DNA of 64,000 nt from Algoriphagus sp. NG3 (GTDB taxonomy: Bacteria > Bacteroidota > Bacteroidia > Cytophagales > Cyclobacteriaceae): assembly GCF_034119865.1 (NCBI RefSeq), contig NZ_CP139421.1, positions 2,356,001-2,420,000 of the forward strand. The letters are read 5' to 3'. Under the pieces are notes generated by a model. That model saw only the letters and a list, made by a program, of their open reading frames with translations, was not told the origin of the DNA and made no database searches. This document shows positions 22,932 through 31,729 of this stretch, one piece after another. Position 1 is the stretch's first letter. The number at the start of each line of letters is the position of its first letter. A program made the position numbers and the translations under genes.

Positions 22932-25334
22932 TCAAAATTCAAAATTATAGGTAAGTGAAGGCAAGAAAGTGAATAAATAAGTCATCACTATTCCATTCCG
23001 GGAAGTGGTGGCAGGACCACTTTCATCGGAATCAAAGTTTATATCCTCATTGTAGATTTTCTTAAACTCATAGGAAAAAGGGTTCTTTCTTCCATACAGA
23101 TTGTATATGCTGAAATTCCAGCTTCCTCTCCACTTTCTTCCTTTATCGGCATTTTTCCAGGTGACAGAAGCATCCATTCTATGATAATCAGGAAAGCGGT
23201 CATCATTTCTGAATTTAGAATAATACGGCACGCTTTGGCCATCGACTTCATAAAGTCCGTTTGGAAAGGAAACAGCCTGCCCGGTAGTATAAATGAAGGT
23301 GACACCTGCTGACCAGGTAGGAGAAAACTCATGATTTAGCACCAAGGTCACATCATGTGGACGATCATAACGGGGATTGTACCTCAGCCCTTCAGAAACA
23401 CCAGGGGTGACCCTCCAAGATCTAGACCATGTATAGGATAGCCACCCGGTGGTTTTCCCCACATTTTTTCTTAATAGAAACTCAAGACCATATGCGTACC
23501 CATCCCCTTTCAATATTTCAGTTTCCACCCGATCAGTAAATAATACCTGCGCACCGTTTCTAAGATCTATGATGTTTTTAAAATCCTTATAATACCCCTC
23601 TACTGACAACTCCCAGCGATTATTGTCAAAATTCCTAAATACCCCCAGTGAAAACTGGTCTGAGCGAATAGGTGGGACATAAGTCCCTGCAAGTAACCAT
23701 CGGTCTATAGGCAGTCCGGCAGAGCTATTGGATGCGATCTGTACGTATTGGAAGTTGCGGTTGTAGGCAGTTTTGATCGAAAGTTGGTCGTTGATCAAAT
23801 ACCGAAATGCCACCCTGGGCTCCAGCCCTTGATAATAGTTGATCTTTTCAAAAGTGTCGTAAGTCACAGAGTCAATAACATCTGCATCGGGATCAGGCAC
23901 ACCCCCATCATAGACATAATCAATCCCTTTTCCTACTTGATTATATAGGCCCCATCTAAGCCCTATTTCCGAACTGAGCTTAGGAGTGATTTCATAGGTG
24001 GCACCTCCAAAAATACTGGTAAGCACACCGTTTTTAGGACTGGTAGTTATAGACTGAATATTGCTATCTGGTGCAGGGTTCAATTCTATAGGGGCAAAAT
24101 GGTAAAACTGGCTATGAACGCCTGCATACATTTGCAAAGACTCATTTTTCACATAGGTCAAAATAGCTTTCATCCCGGATTCAGAAAGTTTATTCTGCCA
24201 CTCGAAGCCATTTTCAGGGTCGGTAAAATCTACCTGATAAGAATATATGGAGTGGTATCCCTGCAGATCAAAATAAAGACGGTCTGAAATATTCCTATTC
24301 CAGTTGGCCGAGGAAATCCAGTTGGTCCACCCCAACCCGAATTCATCATCAAGCCCAAGAAAATCCCTTCCCTGATAACTGGATATGGTAAGTTTGTCCC
24401 GATCACTCAGCAGGAATGAGAGTTTCCCACTCAAATCATGGAAATTGAGTTTATTATTATTGATTTCCGGATCGTTGGATAGTTTTAAGAACATATCCGC
24501 ATAAGTTCTTCTGCCTGAAATCACAAAAGTGGATTTATCAGTAAAAAGAGGCCCATCAAGCGTAATTCTGGAAGAAATCGTCCCTATGCCCCCCTGTCCA
24601 TGGATTTTTTGGTTATTCCCTTCACGAAGGGACACATCGATAAGAGAGGAAAGCCTACCTCCAAATGAGGCAGGCATATTTCCTTTATAGAGCTCCACCT
24701 TTTCCAGTGCATCAGGATTGAACACCGAAAAGAACCCGAAAAAATGTGAGGGATTGTAAATAGGCGCACCGTCGAGTTGCACCAGATTCTGGTCTGCCGA
24801 TCCCCCCCGAACAAAGAGGCCGGTAGTGCCCTCCCCTGCCGTCTGTACGCCTGGCAGCAATTGTAAACTCCTCAATAAATCCACTTCCCCAAAAAGTGCG
24901 GGGATATTTTTGATTGTGGCAATAGGAAGGGAAGCCTTGCCTGTCTCCATACTTCTCACCTGTTCGTCAGCTTTTCTCCCCTGGATAGTAACTTCCTCCA
25001 GTGACATTTCCTCGGGTTTCAAGAAAAAACGCTGTTCCTTTTCCAGATCCTTTAGATTAATCTGTCGGGAGGAGGTTTCAAAACCAATATAGGAAACCAC
25101 TATGCGCATGGGCAGGGATTTGACTTTGATCCGAAAAACCCCGTCCTCATCACTGATTACTCCGGAAGCCATCTCATTTTCCCAATATACACTAGCACCC
25201 GGAAGCGGAGTGGAATTGCTTGCATCCAGGACTTTTGCGGAAAAAACGTTCGATTCCTGTGCAAAAACCTCTGAAAAAGTTAAAACTAAAATAGAAAGTA
25301 TAATTAATCTGGCTTGGGTTGCGGTAGCCCTCAT
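22932..25334 (-). CDS. TonB-dependent outer-membrane receptor with carboxypeptidase-like N-domain
   Basis: 800 residues. Signal peptide to about 25 (EVFAQE); carboxypeptidase-D regulatory-like domain (about 30-110: FSAKVLDASNSTPLPGASV, ISDEDGVFRIKV, VVSYIGFETSSRQI); plug domain (about 125-245: LLRSLQLLPGVQTAGEGTTGLFVRGGSADQNLVQLDG); then a 22-strand-type beta-barrel to the C-terminal FEF. It takes up a substrate across the outer membrane using TonB energy. It is not SusC-like in length or in its partner, so a glycan substrate is not indicated. The DUF4249 gene follows directly; the Bat-like operon is divergent. Confidence 0.94.
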   Translation of the reverse strand: MRATATQARLIILSILVLTFSEVFAQESNVFSAKVLDASNSTPLPGASVYWENEMASGVISDEDGVFRIKVKSLPMRIVVSYIGFETSSRQINLKDLEKEQRFFLKPEEMSLEEVTIQGRKADEQVRSMETGKASLPIATIKNIPALFGEVDLLRSLQLLPGVQTAGEGTTGLFVRGGSADQNLVQLDGAPIYNPSHFFGFFSVFNPDALEKVELYKGNMPASFGGRLSSLIDVSLREGNNQKIHGQGGIGTISSRITLDGPLFTDKSTFVISGRRTYADMFLKLSNDPEINNNKLNFHDLSGKLSFLLSDRDKLTISSYQGRDFLGLDDEFGLGWTNWISSANWNRNISDRLYFDLQGYHSIYSYQVDFTDPENGFEWQNKLSESGMKAILTYVKNESLQMYAGVHSQFYHFAPIELNPAPDSNIQSITTSPKNGVLTSIFGGATYEITPKLSSEIGLRWGLYNQVGKGIDYVYDGGVPDPDADVIDSVTYDTFEKINYYQGLEPRVAFRYLINDQLSIKTAYNRNFQYVQIASNSSAGLPIDRWLLAGTYVPPIRSDQFSLGVFRNFDNNRWELSVEGYYKDFKNIIDLRNGAQVLFTDRVETEILKGDGYAYGLEFLLRKNVGKTTGWLSYTWSRSWRVTPGVSEGLRYNPRYDRPHDVTLVLNHEFSPTWSAGVTFIYTTGQAVSFPNGLYEVDGQSVPYYSKFRNDDRFPDYHRMDASVTWKNADKGRKWRGSWNFSIYNLYGRKNPFSYEFKKIYNEDINFDSDESGPATTSRNGIVMTYLFTFLPSLTYNFEF

Positions 25335-25477
25335 GTTCCTTATTTTGATATAACAATCCTAAAGCTAGACGTTTCAAAAAAATTAATGTTTGTTAATTAT
25401 TAAGAACATTTGAAATTAGCTCCAGCTCTTTTAGGAATCTACCTTTTAAAGTAAGCTTTATTTTATAATTTCAGGCT

Positions 25478-26443
25478 ATGATTTGGGCATATCCGGACGT
25501 AAAACTCACCCTCTTGCTGGCCGGCATTTTCGGCTTGCTTTATTTTATCTATTTATTCCGCTACTGGAAGATCAACCAAAAACTGGTCGTGCAGAAGCGA
25601 AGGCTATTTACTAAGCTAGTGATCAGGACATTATATTTTATACTGTTTCTGATAGCTCTTGCAGGCCCCTCTGTAGGCACTTCTCTTAAGGAAATCCAAG
25701 AAGAAGGTAAGGACATCTTCATCGCTGTGGATCTCTCCCAATCCATGAATGCGACAGACATCGGGCCTAGCAGACTGCAGCGTATTAAGTTTGAGTTGAA
25801 AAACTTAACGAAAAGTTTTCCTTCCGATAGAATAGGATTGATTATTTTCAGTTCCGAAGCCTTTATGCAGTGTCCGCTTACTTTCGATCAAAGCGTGCTA
25901 CAGCTGTATATTGACGGATTGAATACCGGTCTGGCACCCAATTTCGGGACAGATCTTTCAGGGCCGTTAAGAATGGCAGAAGAAAGATTCTTAAGTGACG
26001 AAAGCAAGGAGCTGAAATCCAAAACCATTATATTAATCTCAGATGGGGAAAATTTCGGGGATGACCTGGACGATGTAGGGAGCCGATTAAAAAATGAAGG
26101 GATAAAAGTGTTTTCCCTGGGAGTAGGAACTGAAGCAGGAAGTAGTATTCCCCGGGGAAATGGAGTAGTGATAGATCCCCAAACCGGCAAACCTGCCCAG
26201 ACTGTGTTGGAGCGTGGGCCTCTACAGCAGATAGCTGCTGACACGGACGGCCAATATTTTGAAATTTCGGATGAAGTATCAGAAGTCGGAGACTTGACTG
26301 CTGCCTTGGAGCGTGTGGAAGGCGGAGTGACCGGATCCAGACTGGTAGAAGCTTCTGCAAATAAATATTTCTATTTTCTATTGGCCGGCTTAGCCCTTTC
26401 TTTGCTGGACATGATGTTACCGATCAAAACTATCAAACTATAA
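25478..26443 (+). CDS. BatB-like membrane protein with von Willebrand factor A domain
   Basis: 321 residues. Two N-terminal membrane spans (about 8-26 and 48-66) and one near the C-terminus (about 297-315) surround a periplasmic VWA domain. The MIDAS metal site is complete: D85-L-S87-Q-S89, GTDLS and SDGEN. This is the layout of BatA/BatB of the Bacteroides aerotolerance cluster, often tied to MoxR ATPases and envelope stress. Its stop codon directly abuts the ATG of the next gene. No MoxR, DUF58, BatA, BatD or BatE gene is next to it, so the cluster is split or reduced. Confidence 0.88.
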   Translation: MIWAYPDVKLTLLLAGIFGLLYFIYLFRYWKINQKLVVQKRRLFTKLVIRTLYFILFLIALAGPSVGTSLKEIQEEGKDIFIAVDLSQSMNATDIGPSRLQRIKFELKNLTKSFPSDRIGLIIFSSEAFMQCPLTFDQSVLQLYIDGLNTGLAPNFGTDLSGPLRMAEERFLSDESKELKSKTIILISDGENFGDDLDDVGSRLKNEGIKVFSLGVGTEAGSSIPRGNGVVIDPQTGKPAQTVLERGPLQQIAADTDGQYFEISDEVSEVGDLTAALERVEGGVTGSRLVEASANKYFYFLLAGLALSLLDMMLPIKTIKL

Positions 26444-27091
26444 ATGAGTTGGACTAAGCTAACCTTGGCCTTATTTCTCCTGATACCTGCTTCTTGGACG
26501 GAGGTTTCCAGACTGAATTCCGCCATAGATCTGGCAGGTGAAAGCTACGCCAAAGCTGAATACGAACAGTCAATCACCAACCATCAGATCCTAGTTGATG
26601 AATTTGCCTATTCTTCCCCTGAGCTGGATTACAACCTAGGTCTTAGTAATCAATATGCAGAAAAACCAGACGAGGCCAGTGAGTATTACGACAAGGCTTC
26701 CATCTCATCAAATAAAACACTTGCATCCTTTGCTTTCAATCAAGGCGGCGTGATCCTAGGGAATAAAAAAGAATATGAAGAAGCGCTGTCAAAATTCAAA
26801 TCAGCACTTATCCAGGATCCAAACAATGAGGTAGCCAGACACAACTATGAATTACTGGCAAGGTGGCTGCAACGCGATGAGGAACGCAAGAACGAAGAGC
26901 AGAACAAACCAGAGCCTTCAGATTTTGCTAAACGTAAAAAAGCAGAAGCGGACCGTCTGGTGGAACAATTCCGCTTCAAAGATGCGTTGAATACAATGAA
27001 CGAAGCGCTGCAACAGGATCAAACCGTAGCGGCATATCAGGATTTCATCACGAGTTTACAAGAAATCACGGAGATCGATGAGCAACTATAG
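26444..27091 (+). CDS. Bat-cluster TPR protein
   Basis: 215 residues with an N-terminal hydrophobic segment (KLTLALFLLIPASW) that may be a signal or anchor. TPR-like repeats span about 30-140 (ESYAKAEYEQSITNHQILV, ELDYNLGLSNQYAEKPDEASEYYDKA, EYEEALSKFKSALIQDPNNEVARHNYELLARWL). A charged linker follows, then another helical repeat. It is probably a periplasmic scaffold for the VWA protein. It begins immediately after the VWA stop and its own end overlaps the next gene by 14 bp, so translation of all three is likely coupled. Confidence 0.82.
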   Translation: MSWTKLTLALFLLIPASWTEVSRLNSAIDLAGESYAKAEYEQSITNHQILVDEFAYSSPELDYNLGLSNQYAEKPDEASEYYDKASISSNKTLASFAFNQGGVILGNKKEYEEALSKFKSALIQDPNNEVARHNYELLARWLQRDEERKNEEQNKPEPSDFAKRKKAEADRLVEQFRFKDALNTMNEALQQDQTVAAYQDFITSLQEITEIDEQL

Positions 27092-27710
27092 ACTACTTAT
27101 ATTACTGGGTTTTGCTTTCTCACTTTGTATATCAACCGGGATAGCACAAACTTCCGGTGAGTACTTCAACAGAGCTGCAAGATCCTATGTGAAAACAGAA
27201 AAGGATCAGGCCTTGGCAACGGTAAATGATGGGCTGTCAAAATATCCTGGCGACTCCAAACTTCAAGCCTTGAAAGAAAAACTGGAGAAAGAGCAGGAAG
27301 AACAGGATAAGCAAGATCAACAAAACCAGCAGAATCAAGACCAAGAAAACCAAGAACAGAAAGAGCAACAGCAGGATAACTCCAGCCAGGGTGAAGATGG
27401 TGAGCAGCAGGAGTCCAAAGAGGATGGGGATAAAACCAACGAAGATAAGGCTAAGGATTCCCAGGTAGGTGATCCCTCAGAGCAAAGTGAGGACAAACCG
27501 GGTGAAAATGCCAATGACCAGATGGATGCCAATTTAGCTGATAAGCAGAAAGCGATGGAAGAATTCAAGGAAAAACTGAAAGCAATGAATCTTACCCCAG
27601 AGCAAGCTGCACAAATCCTTGAAAGCATGAACGCTGCTGAATTACGCTACATCCAACAAAATAAAAAGAAAGCCACAGAAAGGCCTAAAAGAGGGATTCC
27701 TGATTGGTAA
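27078..27710 (+). CDS. BatC-like TPR protein with Q/E/D-rich linker
   Basis: 210 residues: signal peptide (ending TGIAQ), one or two TPR-like helices (EYFNRAARSYVKTEKDQALATVNDGLSKYPGDSKL), then a very polar low-complexity stretch of about 90 residues rich in Gln, Glu and Asp, and a helical C-terminus ending KATERPKRGIPDW, an ending typical of BatC-like proteins. The linker is probably disordered. Third gene of the VWA-TPR-TPR operon, overlapping the previous gene. Confidence 0.83.
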   Translation: MSNYRLLILLGFAFSLCISTGIAQTSGEYFNRAARSYVKTEKDQALATVNDGLSKYPGDSKLQALKEKLEKEQEEQDKQDQQNQQNQDQENQEQKEQQQDNSSQGEDGEQQESKEDGDKTNEDKAKDSQVGDPSEQSEDKPGENANDQMDANLADKQKAMEEFKEKLKAMNLTPEQAAQILESMNAAELRYIQQNKKKATERPKRGIPDW

Positions 27711-27724
27711 AATGGCGGATGCTG

Positions 27725-27769
27725 GATGCAGGATGTCCGATGAACCATCAACATCGGACATCCTGCATC
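27725..27769. repeat. perfect 18-bp inverted repeat between Bat cluster and thiolase
   Basis: GATGCAGGATGTCCGATG (27725-27742) and its exact complement (27752-27769) with a 9-nt loop. There is no T-run on the + strand, so it is not a standard terminator; a dispersed palindrome or mRNA-end structure fits better. The arms themselves contain the direct repeat GGATGC/GGATGT. Confidence 0.75.
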
Positions 27770-27802
27770 GGTCACCTAACATCAACAAAAACCCAAATTA
27801 AC

Positions 27803-28984
27803 ATGATCAAAGAAGTTTATATCGTATCAGCTGTCCGTACTCCGCTTGGAAGTTTCGGGGGCAAATTAGCCGGACTTACAGCCGTGGAGCTGGGCAGTAC
27901 CGCCATCAAAGGCGCTCTTGAAAAAGCGGGTGTGAAAGCCGAGTCAGTTCAGGAAGTCTTCATGGGCAATGTAATCTCCGCCAACCTTGGACAAGCCCCT
28001 GCTAGGCAAGCATCCATAGGCGCTGGAATTGGTCATAATGTACCTTGTACCACAGTAAACAAAGTATGCGCTTCTGGGATGAAGGCAGTAATGTTTGGTG
28101 CCCAATCCATCATGCTGGGGATTAATGATGTGGTAGTGGCAGGAGGAATGGAAAGCATGTCCAACGTGCCATTTTATGTCCCAAAAGCCAGGTTTGGGTA
28201 TAAATATGGGAATGCGGAATTTGTGGATGGCCTGGTGAAAGATGGGCTTTTTGAAGTTTACTATAAATTCCCGATGGGTAACTGTGCGGATAACACTGCC
28301 AGGGAAATGAATATTACCAGAGAAGAACAGGATGCCTACGCCATACAATCTTATCAGCGCTCGGCAGATTCCTGGGCAAAGGGATATTTCGAAGACGAAG
28401 TAGTCCCCGTGGAAATAAAAAGCAGAAAAGGTGAAATCATCCTGATAGATGAGGATGAGGAATATAAAAACGTGATGTTTGATAAAATCCCCTCCTTACG
28501 TCCTGTTTTTGACAAGGAAGGAACAGTAACTGCTGCCAATGCATCCACTATGAACGATGGCGCTTCAGCCCTCGTGTTGGTGAGCAAAGAAAAAGCAGAA
28601 GAACTGGGGTTAACCCCGCTGGCAAAGATCCGAGGTTTTGCCGATGCTGCTACCGATCCACTATGGTTCACCACGGCTCCTGCCTTGGCTATTCCCAAAG
28701 CACTGCAGCATGCGGGATTGAAAGCGGAAGATGTGGACTTCTATGAGATCAACGAAGCCTTCTCAGCTGTGGCACTGGCTAATCAACGGGAACTGAATCT
28801 TGACAATAACAAAGTGAATGTATTTGGTGGAGCTGTTTCGCTTGGTCACCCACTAGGCGCATCAGGCGCCAGGATTATCAGCACATTAAACTCGGTACTG
28901 CAGCGGAAGAACGGAAAAATCGGCGTTGCAGGGATTTGCAATGGGGGTGGCGGAGCATCTGCATTAGTTATCGAAAAAATGTAA
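27803..28984 (+). CDS. acetyl-CoA C-acetyltransferase (thiolase)
   Basis: 393 residues, the standard thiolase length, from the ATG at 27803. An upstream in-frame ATG at 27704 would add a tail through the palindrome and is rejected. Both thiolase catalytic regions are present: C89 in VNKVCASGMKAV, H in GGAVSLGHPLGASGARI, and the second cysteine in GICNGGGGASAL. The N-terminus VYIVSAVRTPLGSFGGKL is typical. It condenses or cleaves acetoacetyl-CoA or 3-ketoacyl-CoA in the cytosol; biosynthetic acetyl-CoA acetyltransferase is the closest reading. It is a single-gene unit with its own terminator. Confidence 0.95.
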   Translation: MIKEVYIVSAVRTPLGSFGGKLAGLTAVELGSTAIKGALEKAGVKAESVQEVFMGNVISANLGQAPARQASIGAGIGHNVPCTTVNKVCASGMKAVMFGAQSIMLGINDVVVAGGMESMSNVPFYVPKARFGYKYGNAEFVDGLVKDGLFEVYYKFPMGNCADNTAREMNITREEQDAYAIQSYQRSADSWAKGYFEDEVVPVEIKSRKGEIILIDEDEEYKNVMFDKIPSLRPVFDKEGTVTAANASTMNDGASALVLVSKEKAEELGLTPLAKIRGFADAATDPLWFTTAPALAIPKALQHAGLKAEDVDFYEINEAFSAVALANQRELNLDNNKVNVFGGAVSLGHPLGASGARIISTLNSVLQRKNGKIGVAGICNGGGGASALVIEKM

Positions 28985-29002
28985 TTCCCCCTACCTTTTA
29001 CT

Positions 29003-29037
29003 AACCGCAAGGCTCATTGTCTTGCGGTTTCTTTTTT
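29003..29037 (+). terminator. terminator of the thiolase gene
   Basis: Perfect 9-bp stem AACCGCAAG/CTTGCGGTT with a 9-nt loop, followed by TTCTTTTTT. It ends only 3 bp before the ATG of the MORN gene, so transcription of that gene must start close to or inside the hairpin, or depend on read-through. Confidence 0.85.
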
Positions 29038-29040
29038 ACT

Positions 29041-30126
29041 ATGAACAAATACCTCATTCTTATAGCTTTCAGCATACTTTCCACCAGTGCCTGGGCTCAG
29101 GACACTATCCGCACCTATTATGATGAGGAGGAAACCATGCTCAAAGAATTGTTTTTCATGGTGAATGGAAAAGCGAACGGTGAAATCAGACGGTTTGATG
29201 AAGATGGCAACCTCGTACTAGTGGGACACCTGAAAGATGACCAGAGAGACGGCTTGTTTGTAGATCTGAATCCCCACTCGGGAGACACGGTGAGAATCAT
29301 TCCCTTTGTGAATAATATCCGTTCCGGGAAATCCAACAGTTATTTTCCCAGTGGAGAGCTAAAGCAAACATCCACCTATGTTGCCGACCAGATCGAGGGG
29401 GAAGTGATCACCTACTATGAGTCGGGTCAGATCAGGGATAAAACAACCTTTAAAAATAATAAACCTGAAGGTCTAAGCGAAACATTCTATGAATCGGGAA
29501 AGCAAGCTTCCAAGGTTCATTTCCTCAACGGCAAATACGATGGACTATTCGAAGAATTTGCAGAAAGCGGACAAATTCTGGTTTCTGCTATGTATTCAGA
29601 CGGGGAGCTCCATGGCAAAGAAATCCAATACTACGAAGATGGGCAGGTACTTTCCATGATTAACTTTTCAAGAGGGCTTTTGGATGGTACCTATGAGCTA
29701 AATTATCCCGATGGAGCACCTAAACGAAGAGGTGTCTATAAGAAAGGACGTGAGGAAGGTGTGCTTATCTCCTATTATCAAAACGGGGAAATAAGAGAGA
29801 AAGCAACGTTCAAAAAAGGGATACCGACCCAGCCGACTGAAAAATATTACTCTTCCGGTGCAATCGAGCAAAAAAAGAGCTTTGACAAACAGGGTAATCC
29901 TACTCTGGAAATCAATTACTTTGAAAACGGCCAAGTTAATTTTGCAGTCCCTTATCTAAACAGCAAACCAGAAGGAGAAGTGAGGGTTTACAGAGAAAAC
30001 GGTTCACTTGAGGAAGTCAGAAGATATAAGGGAGGAAAACTGGATGGAAAGAGGGATTTTTTTGATGAAAAAGAAAAGCTCACCTCTACCGAAATCTACG
30101 AAATGGGTAATAAAATCAATAAATAA
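29041..30126 (+). CDS. exported MORN-repeat protein (YwqK-like)
   Basis: 361 residues from the ATG at 29041; an in-frame TTG at 29017 lies inside the terminator and is rejected. A signal peptide (ending SAWAQD) is followed by about a dozen MORN/YwqK-type repeats of the form G-x-x-x-x-Y-x-x-G-x-x-x-x (for example EVITYYESGQIRDKTTFKNN, GKEIQYYEDGQVLSMINF, EGVLISYYQNGEIREKATFK). These make an extended beta structure found in envelope proteins of Bacteroidota. Automatic pipelines often label such proteins 'YwqK family antitoxin', but nothing here suggests a toxin partner. Function unknown. Confidence 0.88.
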   Translation: MNKYLILIAFSILSTSAWAQDTIRTYYDEEETMLKELFFMVNGKANGEIRRFDEDGNLVLVGHLKDDQRDGLFVDLNPHSGDTVRIIPFVNNIRSGKSNSYFPSGELKQTSTYVADQIEGEVITYYESGQIRDKTTFKNNKPEGLSETFYESGKQASKVHFLNGKYDGLFEEFAESGQILVSAMYSDGELHGKEIQYYEDGQVLSMINFSRGLLDGTYELNYPDGAPKRRGVYKKGREEGVLISYYQNGEIREKATFKKGIPTQPTEKYYSSGAIEQKKSFDKQGNPTLEINYFENGQVNFAVPYLNSKPEGEVRVYRENGSLEEVRRYKGGKLDGKRDFFDEKEKLTSTEIYEMGNKINK

Positions 30127-30160
30127 TAGAGCTAGCTAGAGAGGAAAGAAAAAGCTTTTC

Positions 30161-30168
30161 TATTTTTG
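30161..30168 (+). promoter_or_regulatory. candidate Bacteroidota -7 element before purC
   Basis: TATTTTTG matches the TAnnTTTG consensus and lies 17 nt before the purC start codon. No clear TTTG is found at the -33 position, so this is only half a promoter. Confidence 0.4.
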
Positions 30169-30184
30169 CCCAAACGAAAACAGC

Positions 30185-31123
30185 ATGAGTAACGCAATCA
30201 AAGAAACCCATTTTCAGTTCCCAGGTCAACAGGGATTTTACAAAGGCAAAGTGCGTGACGTCTATATGTTTGACAAAGAACTGGTTGTGGTAGCATCTGA
30301 CAGGATTTCCGCCTTTGACGTAGTTCTGCCTCGGGCCATACCTTATAAAGGCCAAGTCTTGAACCAGATTGCGGCCAAGTTTCTTGCAGCTACAGCTGAC
30401 ATAGTCCCCAACTGGGTCACCTCCACTCCTGATCCCAACGTCACTATAGGTACGCGCTGTGAACCGTTTAAAGTAGAAATGGTGATCCGAGGATACATGT
30501 CCGGTCATGCGGCCAGGGAGTATAAAGCCGGCAAACGTATGTTATGCGGTGTGGCCATGCCAGACGGTATGCGTGAAAACGACGCTTTCCCAGAACCGAT
30601 CATCACTCCTACTACCAAAGCGGACGAAGGACATGATGAGGATATTTCCCGCAAAGAAATACTCAGGCAGGGAATTGTCAGCGAGACAGATTATCTGCAA
30701 TTGGAAAAATACACGAGAGCGTTATTCCAGAGAGGTCAGGAAATGGCCAATGAAATGGGGTTAATCTTAGTGGACACCAAATATGAGTTTGGGAAGTTCG
30801 GAGATAAAATATTGTTGATCGACGAAATCCATACCCCTGATTCTTCCCGGTACTTCTATGCAGATGGGTATGAAGAAAATCAGGAAAAGGGTATAGCCCA
30901 AAAGCAACTTAGCAAAGAATTCGTGAGACAGTGGCTAATAGCCAATGGATTTCAGGGCAAGGACGGACAATCTGTGCCGGAAATGACTGATGAAATTGTA
31001 GAAAGCATCTCTGATCGCTATATTGAGCTATTCGAAAAAATTACCGGAGAAAAATTCCAAAAGGCAAATACAACGGAAATTGAGTCTAGAATAGAAAAGG
31101 CTATCCTTACCCATCTAGGCTAA
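30185..31123 (+). CDS. purC: phosphoribosylaminoimidazole-succinocarboxamide synthase
   Basis: 312 residues, the longer PurC type. It joins aspartate to CAIR using ATP, the eighth step of IMP synthesis, in the cytosol. Landmarks: [13 protein letters not shown] (substrate and ATP loop), [62 protein letters not shown] and [18 protein letters not shown]. All conserved blocks are present. The gene is single, with a TAnnTTTG element just upstream. I saw no purine riboswitch. Confidence 0.97.
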   Translation: MSNAIKETHFQFPGQQGFYKGKVRDVYMFDKELVVVASDRISAFDVVLPRAIPYKGQVLNQIAAKFLAATADIVPNWVTSTPDPNVTIGTRCEPFKVEMVIRGYMSGHAAREYKAGKRMLCGVAMPDGMRENDAFPEPIITPTTKADEGHDEDISRKEILRQGIVSETDYLQLEKYTRALFQRGQEMANEMGLILVDTKYEFGKFGDKILLIDEIHTPDSSRYFYADGYEENQEKGIAQKQLSKEFVRQWLIANGFQGKDGQSVPEMTDEIVESISDRYIELFEKITGEKFQKANTTEIESRIEKAILTHLG

Positions 31124-31155
31124 AGAAGCAACTTAAAAAAACAGTAAGCGATCGA

Positions 31156-31178
31156 GCCTGCCTATCGGACAGGCAGGC
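31156..31178. repeat. REP-like palindrome (GCCTGCCT ... AGGCAGGC)
   Basis: 8-bp arms around a 7-nt loop, 33 bp after the purC stop. Same family as the palindrome nested in the MITE copies. It could also cap the purC mRNA, but no T-run follows. Confidence 0.65.
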
Positions 31179-31345
31179 ATGATTCAAAGCATCAGACACT
31201 AGGGCGGAAAGACTAAGACTAGATTCAAAATGACAATAAAATTATCATAAACACATGAAATCGAGCCTATCGAAAACGACGCACACTGGGATGATTATCC
31301 TATATGCGAGATTCCATATGGCCTTTAAAAACAAATTATAATCAT

Positions 31346-31729
31346 ATGAAATACTCAATAGATAAAAAAGAGCAGTATGTAATCTTCACTCCACAGGAGG
31401 AAAAACTGGACTCATTACTTGCTCCGGTATTAAAATCTGAATTATTGACCATTCATGCTGAAGGGTTCGAAAACCTGGTTTTGGACATGAGCGAAGTGAA
31501 GTACGTAGACTCTTCGGGGCTTAGTGCATTACTGGTTGGAGATAGAGAATTTGGCAAAAACGGCGGTATCTTCATCATATCAGGGGTACAGGATCATGTG
31601 CTGAAACTGCTGAAAATCTCCATGCTTGATAAGAAATTGAATTTGGTAAGTTCCCTCGAAGAAGCCAGTGAAGCTATCTTCATGCATGCGATAGAAAACG
31701 GGGAGGAAGAAGAGGAGGAGGAAGGTTGA
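31346..31729 (+). CDS. STAS-domain protein (anti-anti-sigma factor type)
   Basis: 127 residues from the ATG at 31346; an in-frame start at 31304 would add unrelated residues. The STAS fold is clear: strand FENLVLDMSEVKYVDSSGLSALLV, with the phosphorylatable serine pair in D-S-S-G. In the family these proteins bind anti-sigma kinases or act in partner switching. No kinase or sigma factor is adjacent. The C-terminus is an acidic tail (NGEEEEEEEG) whose codons also form the purine-rich ribosome-binding region of the next gene, rnz, which it overlaps. STAS-rnz linkage suggests co-translation more than a shared pathway. Confidence 0.9.
   Translation: MKYSIDKKEQYVIFTPQEEKLDSLLAPVLKSELLTIHAEGFENLVLDMSEVKYVDSSGLSALLVGDREFGKNGGIFIISGVQDHVLKLLKISMLDKKLNLVSSLEEASEAIFMHAIENGEEEEEEEG

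Noticed and set aside
29017..29040. TTG start for the MORN protein upstream of its ATG
   Set aside because: It falls inside the terminator hairpin and would put extra residues before a normal signal peptide.
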